From NCBI RefSeq assembly GCF_000172635.2, contig NC_018632.1, positions 2,356,001-2,420,000 of the forward strand: 64,000 nt of DNA, in the 5' to 3' direction. Source of the DNA: Alteromonas macleodii ATCC 27126. GTDB taxonomy: Bacteria; Pseudomonadota; Gammaproteobacteria; Enterobacterales; Alteromonadaceae. Shown here one piece after another: positions 29,974 to 38,373 of the stretch; the stretch's first letter is position 1; the number at the start of each line of letters is the position of its first letter. Position numbers and translations under genes: made by a program. The notes below the pieces were generated by a model. It was not told the DNA's origin, made no database searches, and worked only from the letters and a program-made list of their open reading frames with translations.

Positions 29974-30678
29974 ATGACGAACGTCGATCAACAAGAAATC
30001 AATAAGTTCTCTGAACTCGCTTCACGCTGGTGGGATCCAGAAGGCGAATTTAAGCCATTGCACCTTATTAACCCACTTCGCTTAGACTTCATTAATCAAC
30101 ACAGTGAAGGCCTGTTTGACAAAAAAGTCGTCGATATTGGCTGTGGTGGCGGTATTTTAGCAGAATCTATGGCGCGTGCAGGCGCGACGGTAACAGGTTT
30201 AGATATGGCAGAAGCCTCGTTAGAAGTAGCGAAGCTGCACGGTTTAGAATCAGGGGTAAAAGTTGACTACGTATGTTCAACTGCCGAAGCATTCGCAGAA
30301 GCAAATGCAGGACAGTTCGACGTGGTAACCTGTATGGAAATGTTAGAGCATGTACCCGACCCGGCTTCTGTTGTACTGGCCTGTGCTAAGTTGGTTAAGC
30401 CTGGTGGCCATGTTTTCTTTTCTACGCTTAACCGAAACCTAAAGTCGTATCTGATGGGGATCGTAGGAGCGGAATATATCCTTAAACTGGTTCCAAAAGG
30501 CACCCATGATCACAGTAAGTTCATCAAACCATCTGAACTTATGGCGATGACCGATCATGCTGGTTTGCTGCCTCGAGATATGACAGGTCTACACATGGAC
30601 CCAATTTCTCAAGGCTTTTATCTCTCTGCGAATAATGTCGACGTTAACTACTTACTATATACAGTAGCGCAAAATTAA
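29974..30678 (+). CDS. ubiG: Ubiquinone biosynthesis O-methyltransferase UbiG
   Basis: The product has 234 residues (240 in E. coli). It makes both O-methylations of ubiquinone at the inner membrane face. The N-terminal [22 protein letters not shown] block is diagnostic (shortened), followed by SAM motif [21 protein letters not shown] near residue 50, and [11 protein letters not shown]. An AAGGATTG ribosome site precedes the ATG. The first NrdR-box pair for nrdA starts just 5 nt past its stop. Confidence 0.97.
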   Translation: MTNVDQQEINKFSELASRWWDPEGEFKPLHLINPLRLDFINQHSEGLFDKKVVDIGCGGGILAESMARAGATVTGLDMAEASLEVAKLHGLESGVKVDYVCSTAEAFAEANAGQFDVVTCMEMLEHVPDPASVVLACAKLVKPGGHVFFSTLNRNLKSYLMGIVGAEYILKLVPKGTHDHSKFIKPSELMAMTDHAGLLPRDMTGLHMDPISQGFYLSANNVDVNYLLYTVAQN

Positions 30679-30682
30679 TTTA

Positions 30683-30730
30683 ACACTATATATTGGGTTG
30701 CGGCGATATTTTAAACACCATATATCGTGT
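30683..30730 (+). promoter_or_regulatory. Distal nrdA promoter with a pair of NrdR boxes (module 1)
   Basis: Two 16-bp NrdR-like boxes lie at 30683-30698 (ACACTATATATTGGGT) and 30715-30730 (ACACCATATATCGTGT), 32 bp apart start to start, about three helical turns. A -35-like TTGCGG (30698-30703) and a -10-like TATATC (30721-30726) are 17 nt apart, so the boxes sit over both hexamers. NrdR binds such pairs to repress ribonucleotide reductase when dATP is high. Box 2 matches the family palindrome best. This is 5 nt past the ubiG stop. Confidence 0.78.
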
Positions 30731-30881
30731 TTATATAAAAACTATTTTCTAAGAATAAATTAATTTTTATGTCGAAGAAATAATTAAAAATGCTTGCAAT
30801 CCAGATATTTTACGCTTGTAGAACGCTAAAAAGTTAGTTGTTACTAACATAAATTTCATGCCAGATTGAGTGCTTGAAATA

Positions 30882-30929
30882 CCACCAGATATTGGGTTGC
30901 ATTAAGACTAAAACCTCACTATCTTGTGT
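30882..30929 (+). promoter_or_regulatory. Proximal nrdA promoter with a pair of NrdR boxes (module 2)
   Basis: The boxes lie at 30882-30897 and 30914-30929, again 32 bp apart. A TTGCAT (30897-30902) and TATCTT (30920-30925) are 17 nt apart, in the same register as module 1; every element is offset by 199 bp. These boxes are more diverged (the first begins CCACCAGATATTGGGT). A 12-bp stretch, ATATTGGGTTGC, is identical in both modules. The remaining leader to nrdA holds a GATCCCA/TGGGATC hairpin (30944-30969), a GTTAGT/ACTAAC palindrome upstream (30833-30848), a possible leader ORF and a small TGGGC/GCCCA stem (31176-31193). Confidence 0.72.
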
Positions 30930-30990
30930 TTAATTCAGCACGTGATCCCAATGCAGATTTTCTGGGATCGCACAGATCGCTAACGAGATT

Positions 30991-31128
30991 ATGGCAATGC
31001 CATATGCAGTGTGTGACATCAACCTCGCTGAAAATATAAATGCAGTGAAAAAATTAAATGAGCAGTCTCTACTTTGTACTTTCGGTATTGGTTTAGGCCG
31101 CTTTCGTGTGTGTTGTTATCTGGCGTGA
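30991..31128 (+). CDS. Possible 45-codon leader ORF upstream of nrdA
   Basis: An ATG at 30991 opens 45 codons to a TGA at 31126-31128, inside the roughly 300-nt leader downstream of the second NrdR promoter. A GAG lies 5 nt before the ATG, a weak ribosome site. The peptide starts MAMPYAVCDINLA and ends RFRVCCYLA, with four cysteines in 45 residues. I recognise no family. It could be a leader peptide, a small protein or chance. The long leader and the lack of a strong ribosome site on nrdA itself make it worth noting, but evidence for expression is thin. Confidence 0.25.
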   Translation: MAMPYAVCDINLAENINAVKKLNEQSLLCTFGIGLGRFRVCCYLA

Positions 31129-31227
31129 GCCAATGGTGATAATCTCACTCACACTCAATAAATTAAAAATGAAAATGGGCATTACATAGCCCACGCATCA
31201 AGCGCTAACAGACAAACGGCCAGTAAC

Positions 31228-33549
31228 ATGAACAACAACTTATTAGTCACCAAACGCAACGGTGAAAAAGAGTCCATCGACTTAGAGAAAATCCACAAAG
31301 TCGTGACATGGGCAGCCAAAGGACTTAAAAACGTTTCAGTTTCACAAGTTGAAATCAAGGCACAAATCCAGTTTTATGACGGTATCAATACTAGCGAGAT
31401 CCATGAAACCCTGATCAAATCAGCGGCAGATCTTATTTCTACCGATGCGCCAGATTATCAATACCTAGCTGCGCGCTTGGCCATTTTCCACCTTCGCAAA
31501 AAAGCCTATGGTCAATTTGAGCCGCCTGCCCTACTTGAGCATGTAGGTAAGATGGTTGATATGGGCAAATACGATAAGCACTTGCTTGAAGACTACACGC
31601 CTGAAGAATTTGCTGAAATGGACTCGTATATCGACCATTGGCGAGACATGAACTTCAGCTACGCTGCAGTTAAACAGCTTGAAGGTAAATACCTGGTTCA
31701 AAACCGAGTTACAGGTGAAATCTACGAAAGTGCACAGTTCCTATATATCTTAGTGGCGGCATGTCTTTTCGCAAATTACGATAAAGCGACGCGTATGGAC
31801 TACATCCGCCGCTTCTATGATGCCGCTTCAACATTCAAGCTGTCATTGCCTACACCTATCATGGCTGGCGTACGTACGCCTACTCGCCAGTTTAGCTCAT
31901 GTGTACTTATCGAAACCGGCGATAGCCTAGACTCCATCAATGCAACCGCAAGTGCCATTGTTAAATACGTAAGCCAGCGTGCGGGTATCGGTGTAAACGC
32001 AGGCCGTATTCGCGCACTAGGTAGCCCTATTCGCGGCGGTGAAGCATTCCATACGGGTTGTATTCCGTTCTACAAATACTTCCAAACAGCCGTTAAAAGC
32101 TGTTCACAAGGTGGTGTTCGTGGTGGCGCTGCTACGCTGTTCTACCCTATTTGGCATATGGAAGTTGAATCACTGTTAGTGCTTAAGAACAACCGTGGTG
32201 TTGAAGAAAACCGTGTACGTCACCTAGATTACGGCGTTCAGTTCAACAAACTAATGTACCAGCGCATGATGAAAGACGGCTATATCTCACTATTCAGCCC
32301 GTCTGACGTTCCAGGTCTTTACGATGCTTTCTTCGCTGACCAAGAGAAGTTTGAAGAGCTATACGTTAAATACGAAAACGACGACAGCATCCGCAAAAAG
32401 CAAATTAAAGCCATGGAGCTATTCAGCTTGTTCATGCAAGAGCGTGCAAGCACAGGTCGTATTTATCTACAAAACGTTGACCACTGTAATACGCACAGCC
32501 CGTTTAACCCAGAAGTTGCGCCAGTTCGTCAGAGCAACCTGTGCCTTGAAATTGCGCTACCTACTAAGCCGCTTCAGCACGTTAATGATGAGAACGGTGA
32601 AATTGCACTATGTACGCTGTCAGCGTTTAACTTAGGTGCGATTAAGTCACTGGACGAGTTTGAAGAGTTGTCTGACCTTGCAGTACGTGCGCTAGATAAC
32701 CTGCTTGATTACCAAGACTACCCCGTTCCTGCTGCATATAATGCTACGATGGGACGTCGTACGCTAGGTGTTGGTGTTATCAACTTTGCATACTACCTTG
32801 CTAAAAATGGCGTTAAGTATTCTGATCACAGCGCGAACGGTCTAGTTCACCGCACGTTCGAAGCAATGCAGTACTATCTACTTAAAGCGTCGAACAATCT
32901 TGCTAAAGAAAAAGGTGCGTGTCCTAAGTTTAACGAAACCACCTATTCTCAAGGCATCATGCCAATTGATAGCTACAAGAAAGATCTTGATAGCGTATGT
33001 AATGAACCACTTCATTACGACTGGGATGCACTTCGTGAAGAAATCAAAACTCACGGTTTGCGTAACTCTACGCTGTCAGCATTAATGCCGTCAGAGACGT
33101 CTTCTCAGATTTCAAACGCGACAAACGGCATTGAGCCACCGCGTGGTTTTATCAGCATTAAGTCGAGTAAAGATGGTGTTCTTAAGCAAGTTGTACCTGA
33201 GTACGAAACGCTAAGAGACCAATACGAGCTACTTTGGGATATTCCTTCAAACGATGGTTACCTACAACTTGTTGGTATCATGCAGAAGTTTATCGACCAA
33301 ACTATCTCAGCGAATACCAACTACGATCCAAGCCGTTACGAAGGTAACAAGGTACCAATGAAGCTTCTTCTTAAGGACCTTCTTACTACGTATAAACTGG
33401 GTGTTAAAACACTTTACTATCATAACACTCGCGACGGCGCGTCAGACACATCTGCTCTCGATGCTAAAGCGAGCGAGCCTATGCCACGTCAAGAAGAAGT
33501 GGTTGTAGAGGAAGATGATGATTGTGCAGGCGGTGCGTGTAAGATTTAG
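31228..33549 (+). CDS. nrdA: Class Ia ribonucleoside-diphosphate reductase subunit alpha
   Basis: The product has 773 residues (761 in E. coli). It reduces NDPs to dNDPs using a radical from NrdB. An N-terminal ATP-cone (KRNGEKESIDLEKIHKVV, shortened) carries the dATP/ATP activity site. Active-site cysteines are seen in FSSCVLIE, NLCLEIALP and ALCTLSAFNLGA. The C-terminal tail ends CAGGACKI, the mobile redox cysteines that accept electrons from thioredoxin or glutaredoxin. It is followed by nrdB and yfaE. The ribosome site before the ATG is weak. Control by NrdR is predicted from the two upstream box pairs. Confidence 0.98.
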   Translation: MNNNLLVTKRNGEKESIDLEKIHKVVTWAAKGLKNVSVSQVEIKAQIQFYDGINTSEIHETLIKSAADLISTDAPDYQYLAARLAIFHLRKKAYGQFEPPALLEHVGKMVDMGKYDKHLLEDYTPEEFAEMDSYIDHWRDMNFSYAAVKQLEGKYLVQNRVTGEIYESAQFLYILVAACLFANYDKATRMDYIRRFYDAASTFKLSLPTPIMAGVRTPTRQFSSCVLIETGDSLDSINATASAIVKYVSQRAGIGVNAGRIRALGSPIRGGEAFHTGCIPFYKYFQTAVKSCSQGGVRGGAATLFYPIWHMEVESLLVLKNNRGVEENRVRHLDYGVQFNKLMYQRMMKDGYISLFSPSDVPGLYDAFFADQEKFEELYVKYENDDSIRKKQIKAMELFSLFMQERASTGRIYLQNVDHCNTHSPFNPEVAPVRQSNLCLEIALPTKPLQHVNDENGEIALCTLSAFNLGAIKSLDEFEELSDLAVRALDNLLDYQDYPVPAAYNATMGRRTLGVGVINFAYYLAKNGVKYSDHSANGLVHRTFEAMQYYLLKASNNLAKEKGACPKFNETTYSQGIMPIDSYKKDLDSVCNEPLHYDWDALREEIKTHGLRNSTLSALMPSETSSQISNATNGIEPPRGFISIKSSKDGVLKQVVPEYETLRDQYELLWDIPSNDGYLQLVGIMQKFIDQTISANTNYDPSRYEGNKVPMKLLLKDLLTTYKLGVKTLYYHNTRDGASDTSALDAKASEPMPRQEEVVVEEDDDCAGGACKI

Positions 33550-33567
33550 AACACGCCCCCTGTTTAA

Positions 33568-33605
33568 ATGGCAAATGCATAAAAGGAGTTAACTGCATTT
33601 GCCAT
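33568..33605 (+). promoter_or_regulatory. Perfect 12-bp stem-loop between nrdA and nrdB
   Basis: ATGGCAAATGCA (33568-33579) pairs exactly with TGCATTTGCCAT (33594-33605). The 14-nt loop contains AAAGGAG. There is no U-run after it, so it is not a classic terminator; it may set the nrdA:nrdB ratio through mRNA stability, partial attenuation or RNase III cleavage. Confidence 0.7.
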
Positions 33606-33671
33606 TAACGTTTCGCAGCAAGAACACAAACAATAATACGCGTTAATCATTAAGTTTTTAGTTAGGCCATC

Positions 33672-34802
33672 ATGAAATACACTACGTTTAATCAGCAAAG
33701 TACTAATCCATTGATCGAGCCGATGTTTTTCGGTAACCCCGTAAACGTTGCACGCTACGACCAGCAAAAGCATGCCATATTCGAAAAGCTTATTGAGAAG
33801 CAAATTAGCTTTTTTTGGCGCCCTGAAGAAGTTGACGTTTCTCGCGACCGTGTTGATTTCCAAAAATTGACCGACCCAGAAAAGCACATCTTTATTTCAA
33901 ACCTTAAGTACCAAACCCTGTTAGATTCGGTGCAAGGCCGTAGCCCGAACATCGCGTTCTTGCCTATTATTTCATTACCAGAGTTAGAAACTTGGGTTGA
34001 AACATGGTCTTTCTTCGAGACTATTCACTCACGTTCGTATACTCATATTTTGAGAAACTTGTTCTCAGACCCAAGCGAAATATTCGAAGATATCGTAGTG
34101 AATGACGAAATTAAGCGACGTGCTGCTGATATTTCTAAATATTACGATGATCTCATTTTCGCCACTCAGCTTTGGCAGACACAGGGTGAAGGCGTACATA
34201 CAGTGAATGGTGTTGCACACACTATTAACATGTATGAGCTTAAGAAGAAGCTTTACCTATGCATGAACTCGGTGAACGCACTGGAAGCAATCCGTTTCTA
34301 CGTGTCTTTTGCCTGCACATTCGCTTTCGCTGAGCGGAAGCTGATGGAAGGTAATTCTAAGATTATTCGTTTGATTGCCCGTGACGAGAATCTGCACTTA
34401 TCTTCAACACAGCATATCCTTAATTTGTGGGCTAAGGGTAAAGATGACCCTGAAATGGCGCAAATTGCAGAAGAGTGTAAAGAAGAAGCGCGCGCTATCT
34501 TCATGAACGCTGTTGAGCAAGAAAAGCAGTGGGCTGACTACTTGTTCCAAAACGGCTCAATGATTGGTTTGAATAAAGAAATTCTTTGCCAGTACGTTGA
34601 GTACATTGCGAATCAACGTATGTCTGCTATTGGTCTAGACACCCCGTTCGAGATAAGCAGTAATCCACTTCCATGGATGAATAACTATTTGAATTCAGAC
34701 AACGTGCAAGTGGCACCTCAAGAGTCTGAAATCAGCTCTTATCTTGTTGGTCAAATCGACTCTGCCGTGAGCGAAGACGACTTTGCTGATTTTGAGCTGT
34801 AA
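33672..34802 (+). CDS. nrdB: Class Ia ribonucleoside-diphosphate reductase subunit beta
   Basis: The product has 376 residues, the same as E. coli NrdB. It holds the di-iron centre and the tyrosyl radical (Tyr in SRSYTH near residue 123). Iron-ligand carboxylates lie in the expected helices, including DEKRRA-type and DENLHL blocks. The N-terminus [13 protein letters not shown] and the [18 protein letters not shown] block closely follow the E. coli protein. The C-terminal peptide that binds NrdA ends in a DFADFEL-like acidic tail. It precedes yfaE by 12 nt. Confidence 0.98.
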   Translation: MKYTTFNQQSTNPLIEPMFFGNPVNVARYDQQKHAIFEKLIEKQISFFWRPEEVDVSRDRVDFQKLTDPEKHIFISNLKYQTLLDSVQGRSPNIAFLPIISLPELETWVETWSFFETIHSRSYTHILRNLFSDPSEIFEDIVVNDEIKRRAADISKYYDDLIFATQLWQTQGEGVHTVNGVAHTINMYELKKKLYLCMNSVNALEAIRFYVSFACTFAFAERKLMEGNSKIIRLIARDENLHLSSTQHILNLWAKGKDDPEMAQIAEECKEEARAIFMNAVEQEKQWADYLFQNGSMIGLNKEILCQYVEYIANQRMSAIGLDTPFEISSNPLPWMNNYLNSDNVQVAPQESEISSYLVGQIDSAVSEDDFADFEL

Positions 34803-34814
34803 AACTACAGCTTA

Positions 34815-35087
34815 ATGAGCAGCAACGATAAATCACTCCGCATCGACGTTGTCGATGTGGGGGCGATTATTTCCCCTTCTGATTCCACTATCTTAAACGC
34901 CCTTGAAGCAGCGGACGTTCATATTCACTACCATTGTCGTGAAGGCTTTTGTGGTGCATGCCGCACAAAGCTAATTGAAGGCGAAGTTGAGTACACCACA
35001 GATCCCCTCGCCTTCATTGACGACGATGAAATTCTTCCTTGTTGTTGCGTGGCTAAATGCCCGCTAAAAATAAAAGTACCGCTGTAA
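34815..35087 (+). CDS. yfaE: 2Fe-2S ferredoxin-like protein YfaE (NrdB cofactor maintenance)
   Basis: The product has 90 residues (84 in E. coli). It is a plant-type [2Fe-2S] ferredoxin that helps regenerate the NrdB di-iron-tyrosyl cofactor. The cluster motif CREGFCGACRTK gives CxxxxCxxC, and a fourth cysteine lies in LPCCCVAKC. It is in the nrdAB-yfaE operon, 12 nt after nrdB, the same as in E. coli, which supports the role. Confidence 0.93.
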   Translation: MSSNDKSLRIDVVDVGAIISPSDSTILNALEAADVHIHYHCREGFCGACRTKLIEGEVEYTTDPLAFIDDDEILPCCCVAKCPLKIKVPL

Positions 35088-35201
35088 AATCTTCATTCAT
35101 CGTTCTCACTATCACACTCACAGTGTTTCTGCGCGTTAGAGTAATCCACTTCAATAGTTTTACGTAGCAACTTAACACTAATCAAACGTAAGGATAATGT
35201 T

Positions 35202-35939
35202 ATGAGTGAAGTTTCTGGAAAAGTTGTCATCATTACAGGTGCAAGTAGCGGGCTTGGAGAAGCAACGGCGAAAATGCTTGCGGATAAAGGTGCTAAATTA
35301 GTGTTGGGCGCCCGCCGTGAAGACCGTCTTAAAAAACTTGTAGATGAAATTGAATCTTCAGGTGGCCAAGCTACTTATCAAACGGTAGATGTCACGAAAA
35401 AGGATGAAGTCAAGGCGCTTGCGAAAGCGGCCATAGATGCCTATGGGCGTATTGACGTGCTCGTCAACAATGCTGGTCTTATGCCACTCGCTCCGCTTGA
35501 CGAGATGAAAGTTGACGAGTGGGATCAGATGATAGATGTAAACATAAAAGGCGTTATGTATGGAGTAGCAGCTGTATTAGGACAAATGCGAGAGCAAAAA
35601 AGCGGGCATATTATCAATCTTTCCTCTGTGGCAGGTCATGTTGTGTTCCCTGGAGCAACGGTTTATTGCGCAACTAAATTCGCTGTTAAAGCAATAAGTG
35701 AAGGCATTCGCAGGGAGTCAAATGGTGAAATTCGCTCTACCAACATCTCACCTGGTGCAGTGGCGACAGAACTTACTGACCACATTTCTCACAAAGACTC
35801 AAAGCAAATGGCAGATGATATGTATGACGATGCTATCGATGCAGATGCTATTGCACGTGCAGTAACGTTTGCCATAGAGCAGCCTGGCGACGTAGACATA
35901 AACGAAATGATCATCAGACCTACCCGTCAGGAACTCTAA
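35202..35939 (+). CDS. SDR family oxidoreductase
   Basis: The product has 245 residues, standard for a classical short-chain dehydrogenase. The NAD(P) motif TGASSGLG lies near residue 12, NNAG near residue 88, and the catalytic Ser (NLSSVAG) with YxxxK (YCATK) near residues 138-156. The ARRE sequence after the second strand suggests NADP(H) preference. It resembles YdfG-type serine/3-hydroxy acid dehydrogenases, but substrate is not certain. An AAGGATAA ribosome site precedes the ATG. It is about 115 nt past yfaE and followed by a hairpin, so it is probably separate. Confidence 0.9.
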   Translation: MSEVSGKVVIITGASSGLGEATAKMLADKGAKLVLGARREDRLKKLVDEIESSGGQATYQTVDVTKKDEVKALAKAAIDAYGRIDVLVNNAGLMPLAPLDEMKVDEWDQMIDVNIKGVMYGVAAVLGQMREQKSGHIINLSSVAGHVVFPGATVYCATKFAVKAISEGIRRESNGEIRSTNISPGAVATELTDHISHKDSKQMADDMYDDAIDADAIARAVTFAIEQPGDVDINEMIIRPTRQEL

Positions 35940-35985
35940 TACAGCTCATTGCTAACGTAATGGTATTGATTGGCCATCTAATGAT

Positions 35986-36010
35986 TAAGCCTGCAAATGC
36001 AGGCTTAATT
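35986..36010. terminator. Bidirectional terminator between the SDR and DUF2164 genes
   Basis: TAAGCCTGC pairs with GCAGGCTTA around a short AAAT loop, with T-rich sequence after it on the plus strand. It lies between convergent genes. Confidence 0.78.
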
Positions 36011-36021
36011 TATTTCTGAAT

Positions 36022-36264
36022 TTAAAGTACTTTTTCGATGGCATACAATTCTTCATCAATGACCTGTAAGCGAGATGCAACAACGGCTCTCGCGTCGTTT
36101 ACGCCTTTATTATAAAACGATGCGCCCATTTCTTTACTAATGAAGTCCAGAAGAAATTCTCCGTCAAATTGACCAAGTTCCACGCTTAATTCATCATCAA
36201 AATATCGTTGCAGTTTAGCGACTAGCGCGTCTTTTTCCTCACGGGTAAATGCAATATCACTCAT
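36022..36264 (-). CDS. DUF2164 domain-containing protein
   Basis: The product has 80 residues starting at the ATG at 36262-36264, which has AAGG 6 nt upstream; an ATG two codons earlier overlaps that ribosome site. The short all-helical sequence begins with a FTREEKDALVAKLQRYF-type helix and contains ELGQFDGEFLLDFI and GASFYNKGVNDA, matching DUF2164. No membrane segment or signal is present, so it is cytosolic. Function is unknown. It is divergent from the CigR-like gene. Confidence 0.86.
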   Translation of the reverse strand: MSDIAFTREEKDALVAKLQRYFDDELSVELGQFDGEFLLDFISKEMGASFYNKGVNDARAVVASRLQVIDEELYAIEKVL

Positions 36265-36396
36265 TGTCATCCTTCATTCGTCACTTATAAAATGTCACGT
36301 TCTTTGTTTTAGACTCAACTATCGTTTTTCTTGCTCGTTAGCAATTATAAACGTTTTAACGTTAACACACCGCACGCCTAATTTTAGATTTTTTTA

Positions 36397-36502
36397 GCAT
36401 GTAGACTCGGCCTGGTATGATTTTCGTATACACCTTGTAGACTTCTCTATTTTTAATTGCTGATTGTCTAAAAACAGTTATTTTAATGCAGAGTCTACAT
36501 GC
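36397..36502. repeat. Perfect 12-bp inverted repeat flanking a 106-bp element
   Basis: GCATGTAGACTC (36397-36408) is exactly inverted as GAGTCTACATGC (36491-36502); 82 nt lie between, including a third partial copy, TGTAGACTT (36437-36445). It lies in the 326-nt gap between the DUF2164 and CigR-like genes. I see no target-site duplication. It could fold as a long-stemmed RNA, or be the remnant of a small inverted-repeat element. The rest of the gap shows no gene. Confidence 0.6.
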
Positions 36503-36590
36503 CCTTTTGTTCAAAGCACTATCGCAATAGTTTGCGTAGATAATTACATCAAAATGGGGCATCGCTTTCACGTAATTTGCGAGGTTAACA

Positions 36591-36902
36591 ATGAAAGTTC
36601 TACCTATTATCGGAATAACAACCGTACTAGCAGCAAATAGTTTACCTGCTTGCGCCAACCCTAACCCTCATAAAGATAAATCACTCCCTCCGGGTATAGA
36701 GAAGAAGTATGAACGAACAGGTGAATTACCGCCGGGTTGGGAAAAAAAGCTAGCCGTCGGAAATCGTTTAGATCGTGATATTTACAACCATGCCCGCATC
36801 ATTGTGCCTTTGGGAGGAGACGGGTTAGTAACAGTTCGCATTGAAAACAAAGTGGTACGCCTTATTCAAGCCACAAGGGAAATTGTAGAGATTTTAGATT
36901 AA
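36591..36902 (+). CDS. Small secreted RcnB/CigR-like protein
   Basis: The product has 103 residues with a signal peptide (MKVLPIIGITTVLAANSLPACA, cleaved near ANP). The mature part has the paired LPPGIEKKYERTGELPPGWEKKL repeats (shortened) typical of RcnB and CigR-like periplasmic proteins, then a hydrophobic strand and a C-terminal VRLIQATREIVEILD segment. In CigR-like annotation the role is regulation of virulence or metal homeostasis, but for this gene the function is not known. It is alone, downstream of the inverted-repeat element. Confidence 0.78.
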   Translation: MKVLPIIGITTVLAANSLPACANPNPHKDKSLPPGIEKKYERTGELPPGWEKKLAVGNRLDRDIYNHARIIVPLGGDGLVTVRIENKVVRLIQATREIVEILD

Positions 36903-37232
36903 GCCTGCTCATATCTGAAAGAGAGCTTCTGATATGGAGCTCTTAGCTCACTTTTACTTATGGCTTACTATCAACATTTGAAAATTGACTTGCCCTCACT
37001 CGACAGTAGTATCTGGAATCAACCATAGTTTTTTAGTTGGGTAGCCATCATGTTACTCCTGCAACACATCACGCAGGATATACTAGAGCCAGTTATTCTT
37101 TGTTGTACATCAAGACTCAACAATCCCCAACTTAATGACTTGTTTAACACTTCTATAATAATGGCGGCGTTTCATTTTCTATGATGAAAGTACAAACGGC
37201 CCCAATTGCAATAAAGAAATCAGGAACAAAAA
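36903..37232. other. Intergenic region before the old-yellow-enzyme gene, 330 nt
   Basis: CATATC (36910-36915) pairs with GATATG (36931-36936), with an AAG/CTT stem inside it, a possible terminator for the CigR-like gene. A CAGGAAC ribosome site precedes the ATG at 37233. A TATAAT at 37154-37159 lies about 75 nt before the start but has no good -35 partner. No gene seen. Confidence 0.4.
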
Positions 37233-38330
37233 ATGGCAGCTAACGCACTGTTTAAGCCTTACTCAAAGGGCAACTTATCGTTAACCAACCGAATTGTTAT
37301 GGCCCCCATGACTCGTCAATTTTCGCCTAACGGCGTACCTACCAACGATGTAGCTGGTTACTATAAACGCCGAGCTCAAGGTGGCACAGGTTTGATTATC
37401 ACCGAGGGCACTACAGTAAACGATAAAGTAGCTACGATGGATGCAAATATCCCTCAATTCCATGGCGATGAAGCGCTAGCCGGTTGGAAAAATGTGGTAG
37501 ATGAAGTTCACAGTGTCGGTGGGAAAATTATGCCTCAACTATGGCACGTGGGTATGGCGAGGGTAGCGGAAAAAGCGCCTTATCCTGAACTTCCAAGTGC
37601 AGGGCCTTCAGGTTTATTCAAACCAGGAAAACAGGGCGCTGAACCTATGACCGTTGAACACATTGAATCCGTGATTACTGCCTTTGCACAAGCAGCAGCA
37701 GATGCCAAAACTATTGGTATGGATGGAATTGAGATTCACGGTGCTCATGGTTATCTAATCGACCAGTTCTTCTGGGAAGGCACAAACCAGCGAACTGACA
37801 GTTGGGGCGGTAACATGGAAAATCGTGGACGATTTGCGGTTGAAATAATTAAAGCCATACGTGATGCAACCGGTCCCGATTTTCCGATCGTACTGCGCTA
37901 TTCGCAGTGGAAACAACAAGATTACACCGCTCGTTTAGCGCACACGCCCCAAGAACTAGAACAGTTTCTTCTGCCGCTAAGTGAAGCTGGAGTAGATGTT
38001 TTTCATTGTTCTCAGCGCCGCTATTGGGAAAACGAATTTGAAGGCAGTGATTTAAACCTTGCAGGCTGGACGAAAAAATTAACTGGCAAGCCCACCATAA
38101 CGGTAGGGTCAGTTGGGCTCAATGACGACTTCTTCGGCGCATTCAAAGGGCAAGATTCCAGCACTCGCTCAGTCGATGATTTACTTGAACGTTTAGACGC
38201 TGGCGAATTTGATCTGGTTGCTGTAGGAAGAGCGCTACTACAAGATCCGAACTGGGCAAACAAAATAAAAGAAAACCGCACCAACGAACTAGAGCAATAC
38301 TCTGGTAAAGCCTTGGCAACGCTGTCTTAA
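37233..38330 (+). CDS. NADH:flavin oxidoreductase, old yellow enzyme family
   Basis: The product has 365 residues, a TIM-barrel FMN enzyme. Family marks are NRIVMAPMTRQF at the N-terminus, QLWHVGMA near residue 100, the catalytic HGAHGYLIDQFFWEGTN block (shortened) near residue 170, and AVGRALLQDPNW at the C-terminus. Such enzymes reduce alpha,beta-unsaturated carbonyls or nitro compounds with NADPH. A NemA-like role is possible, but the substrate is unknown. It is convergent with the GGDEF/EAL gene, with a hairpin between them. Confidence 0.92.
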   Translation: MAANALFKPYSKGNLSLTNRIVMAPMTRQFSPNGVPTNDVAGYYKRRAQGGTGLIITEGTTVNDKVATMDANIPQFHGDEALAGWKNVVDEVHSVGGKIMPQLWHVGMARVAEKAPYPELPSAGPSGLFKPGKQGAEPMTVEHIESVITAFAQAAADAKTIGMDGIEIHGAHGYLIDQFFWEGTNQRTDSWGGNMENRGRFAVEIIKAIRDATGPDFPIVLRYSQWKQQDYTARLAHTPQELEQFLLPLSEAGVDVFHCSQRRYWENEFEGSDLNLAGWTKKLTGKPTITVGSVGLNDDFFGAFKGQDSSTRSVDDLLERLDAGEFDLVAVGRALLQDPNWANKIKENRTNELEQYSGKALATLS

Positions 38331-38346
38331 GCCCTATTAAATTAAG

Positions 38347-38373
38347 CACTAGCGCGGCAAAGTTGCGCTAGTG
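38347..38373. terminator. Hairpin between the oxidoreductase and the GGDEF/EAL gene
   Basis: CACTAGCGC (38347-38355) pairs with GCGCTAGTG (38365-38373). Both possible stop codons of the minus-strand gene (annotated frame and frame-corrected) fall inside this stem. It lacks a clear T-run. Confidence 0.5.

Noticed and set aside
30930..31227. Cobalamin riboswitch in the nrdA leader
   Set aside because: No B12-box-like sequence was seen, and the enzyme is the B12-independent class Ia.
36397..36502. MITE or IS remnant
   Set aside because: Inverted arms fit, but no target duplication or second copy is seen in the window, so I list it only as an inverted repeat.
36362..36658. Minus-strand 98-residue ORF
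   Set aside because: It overlaps the CigR-like gene start and the inverted repeat, and its composition is irregular with no ribosome site.
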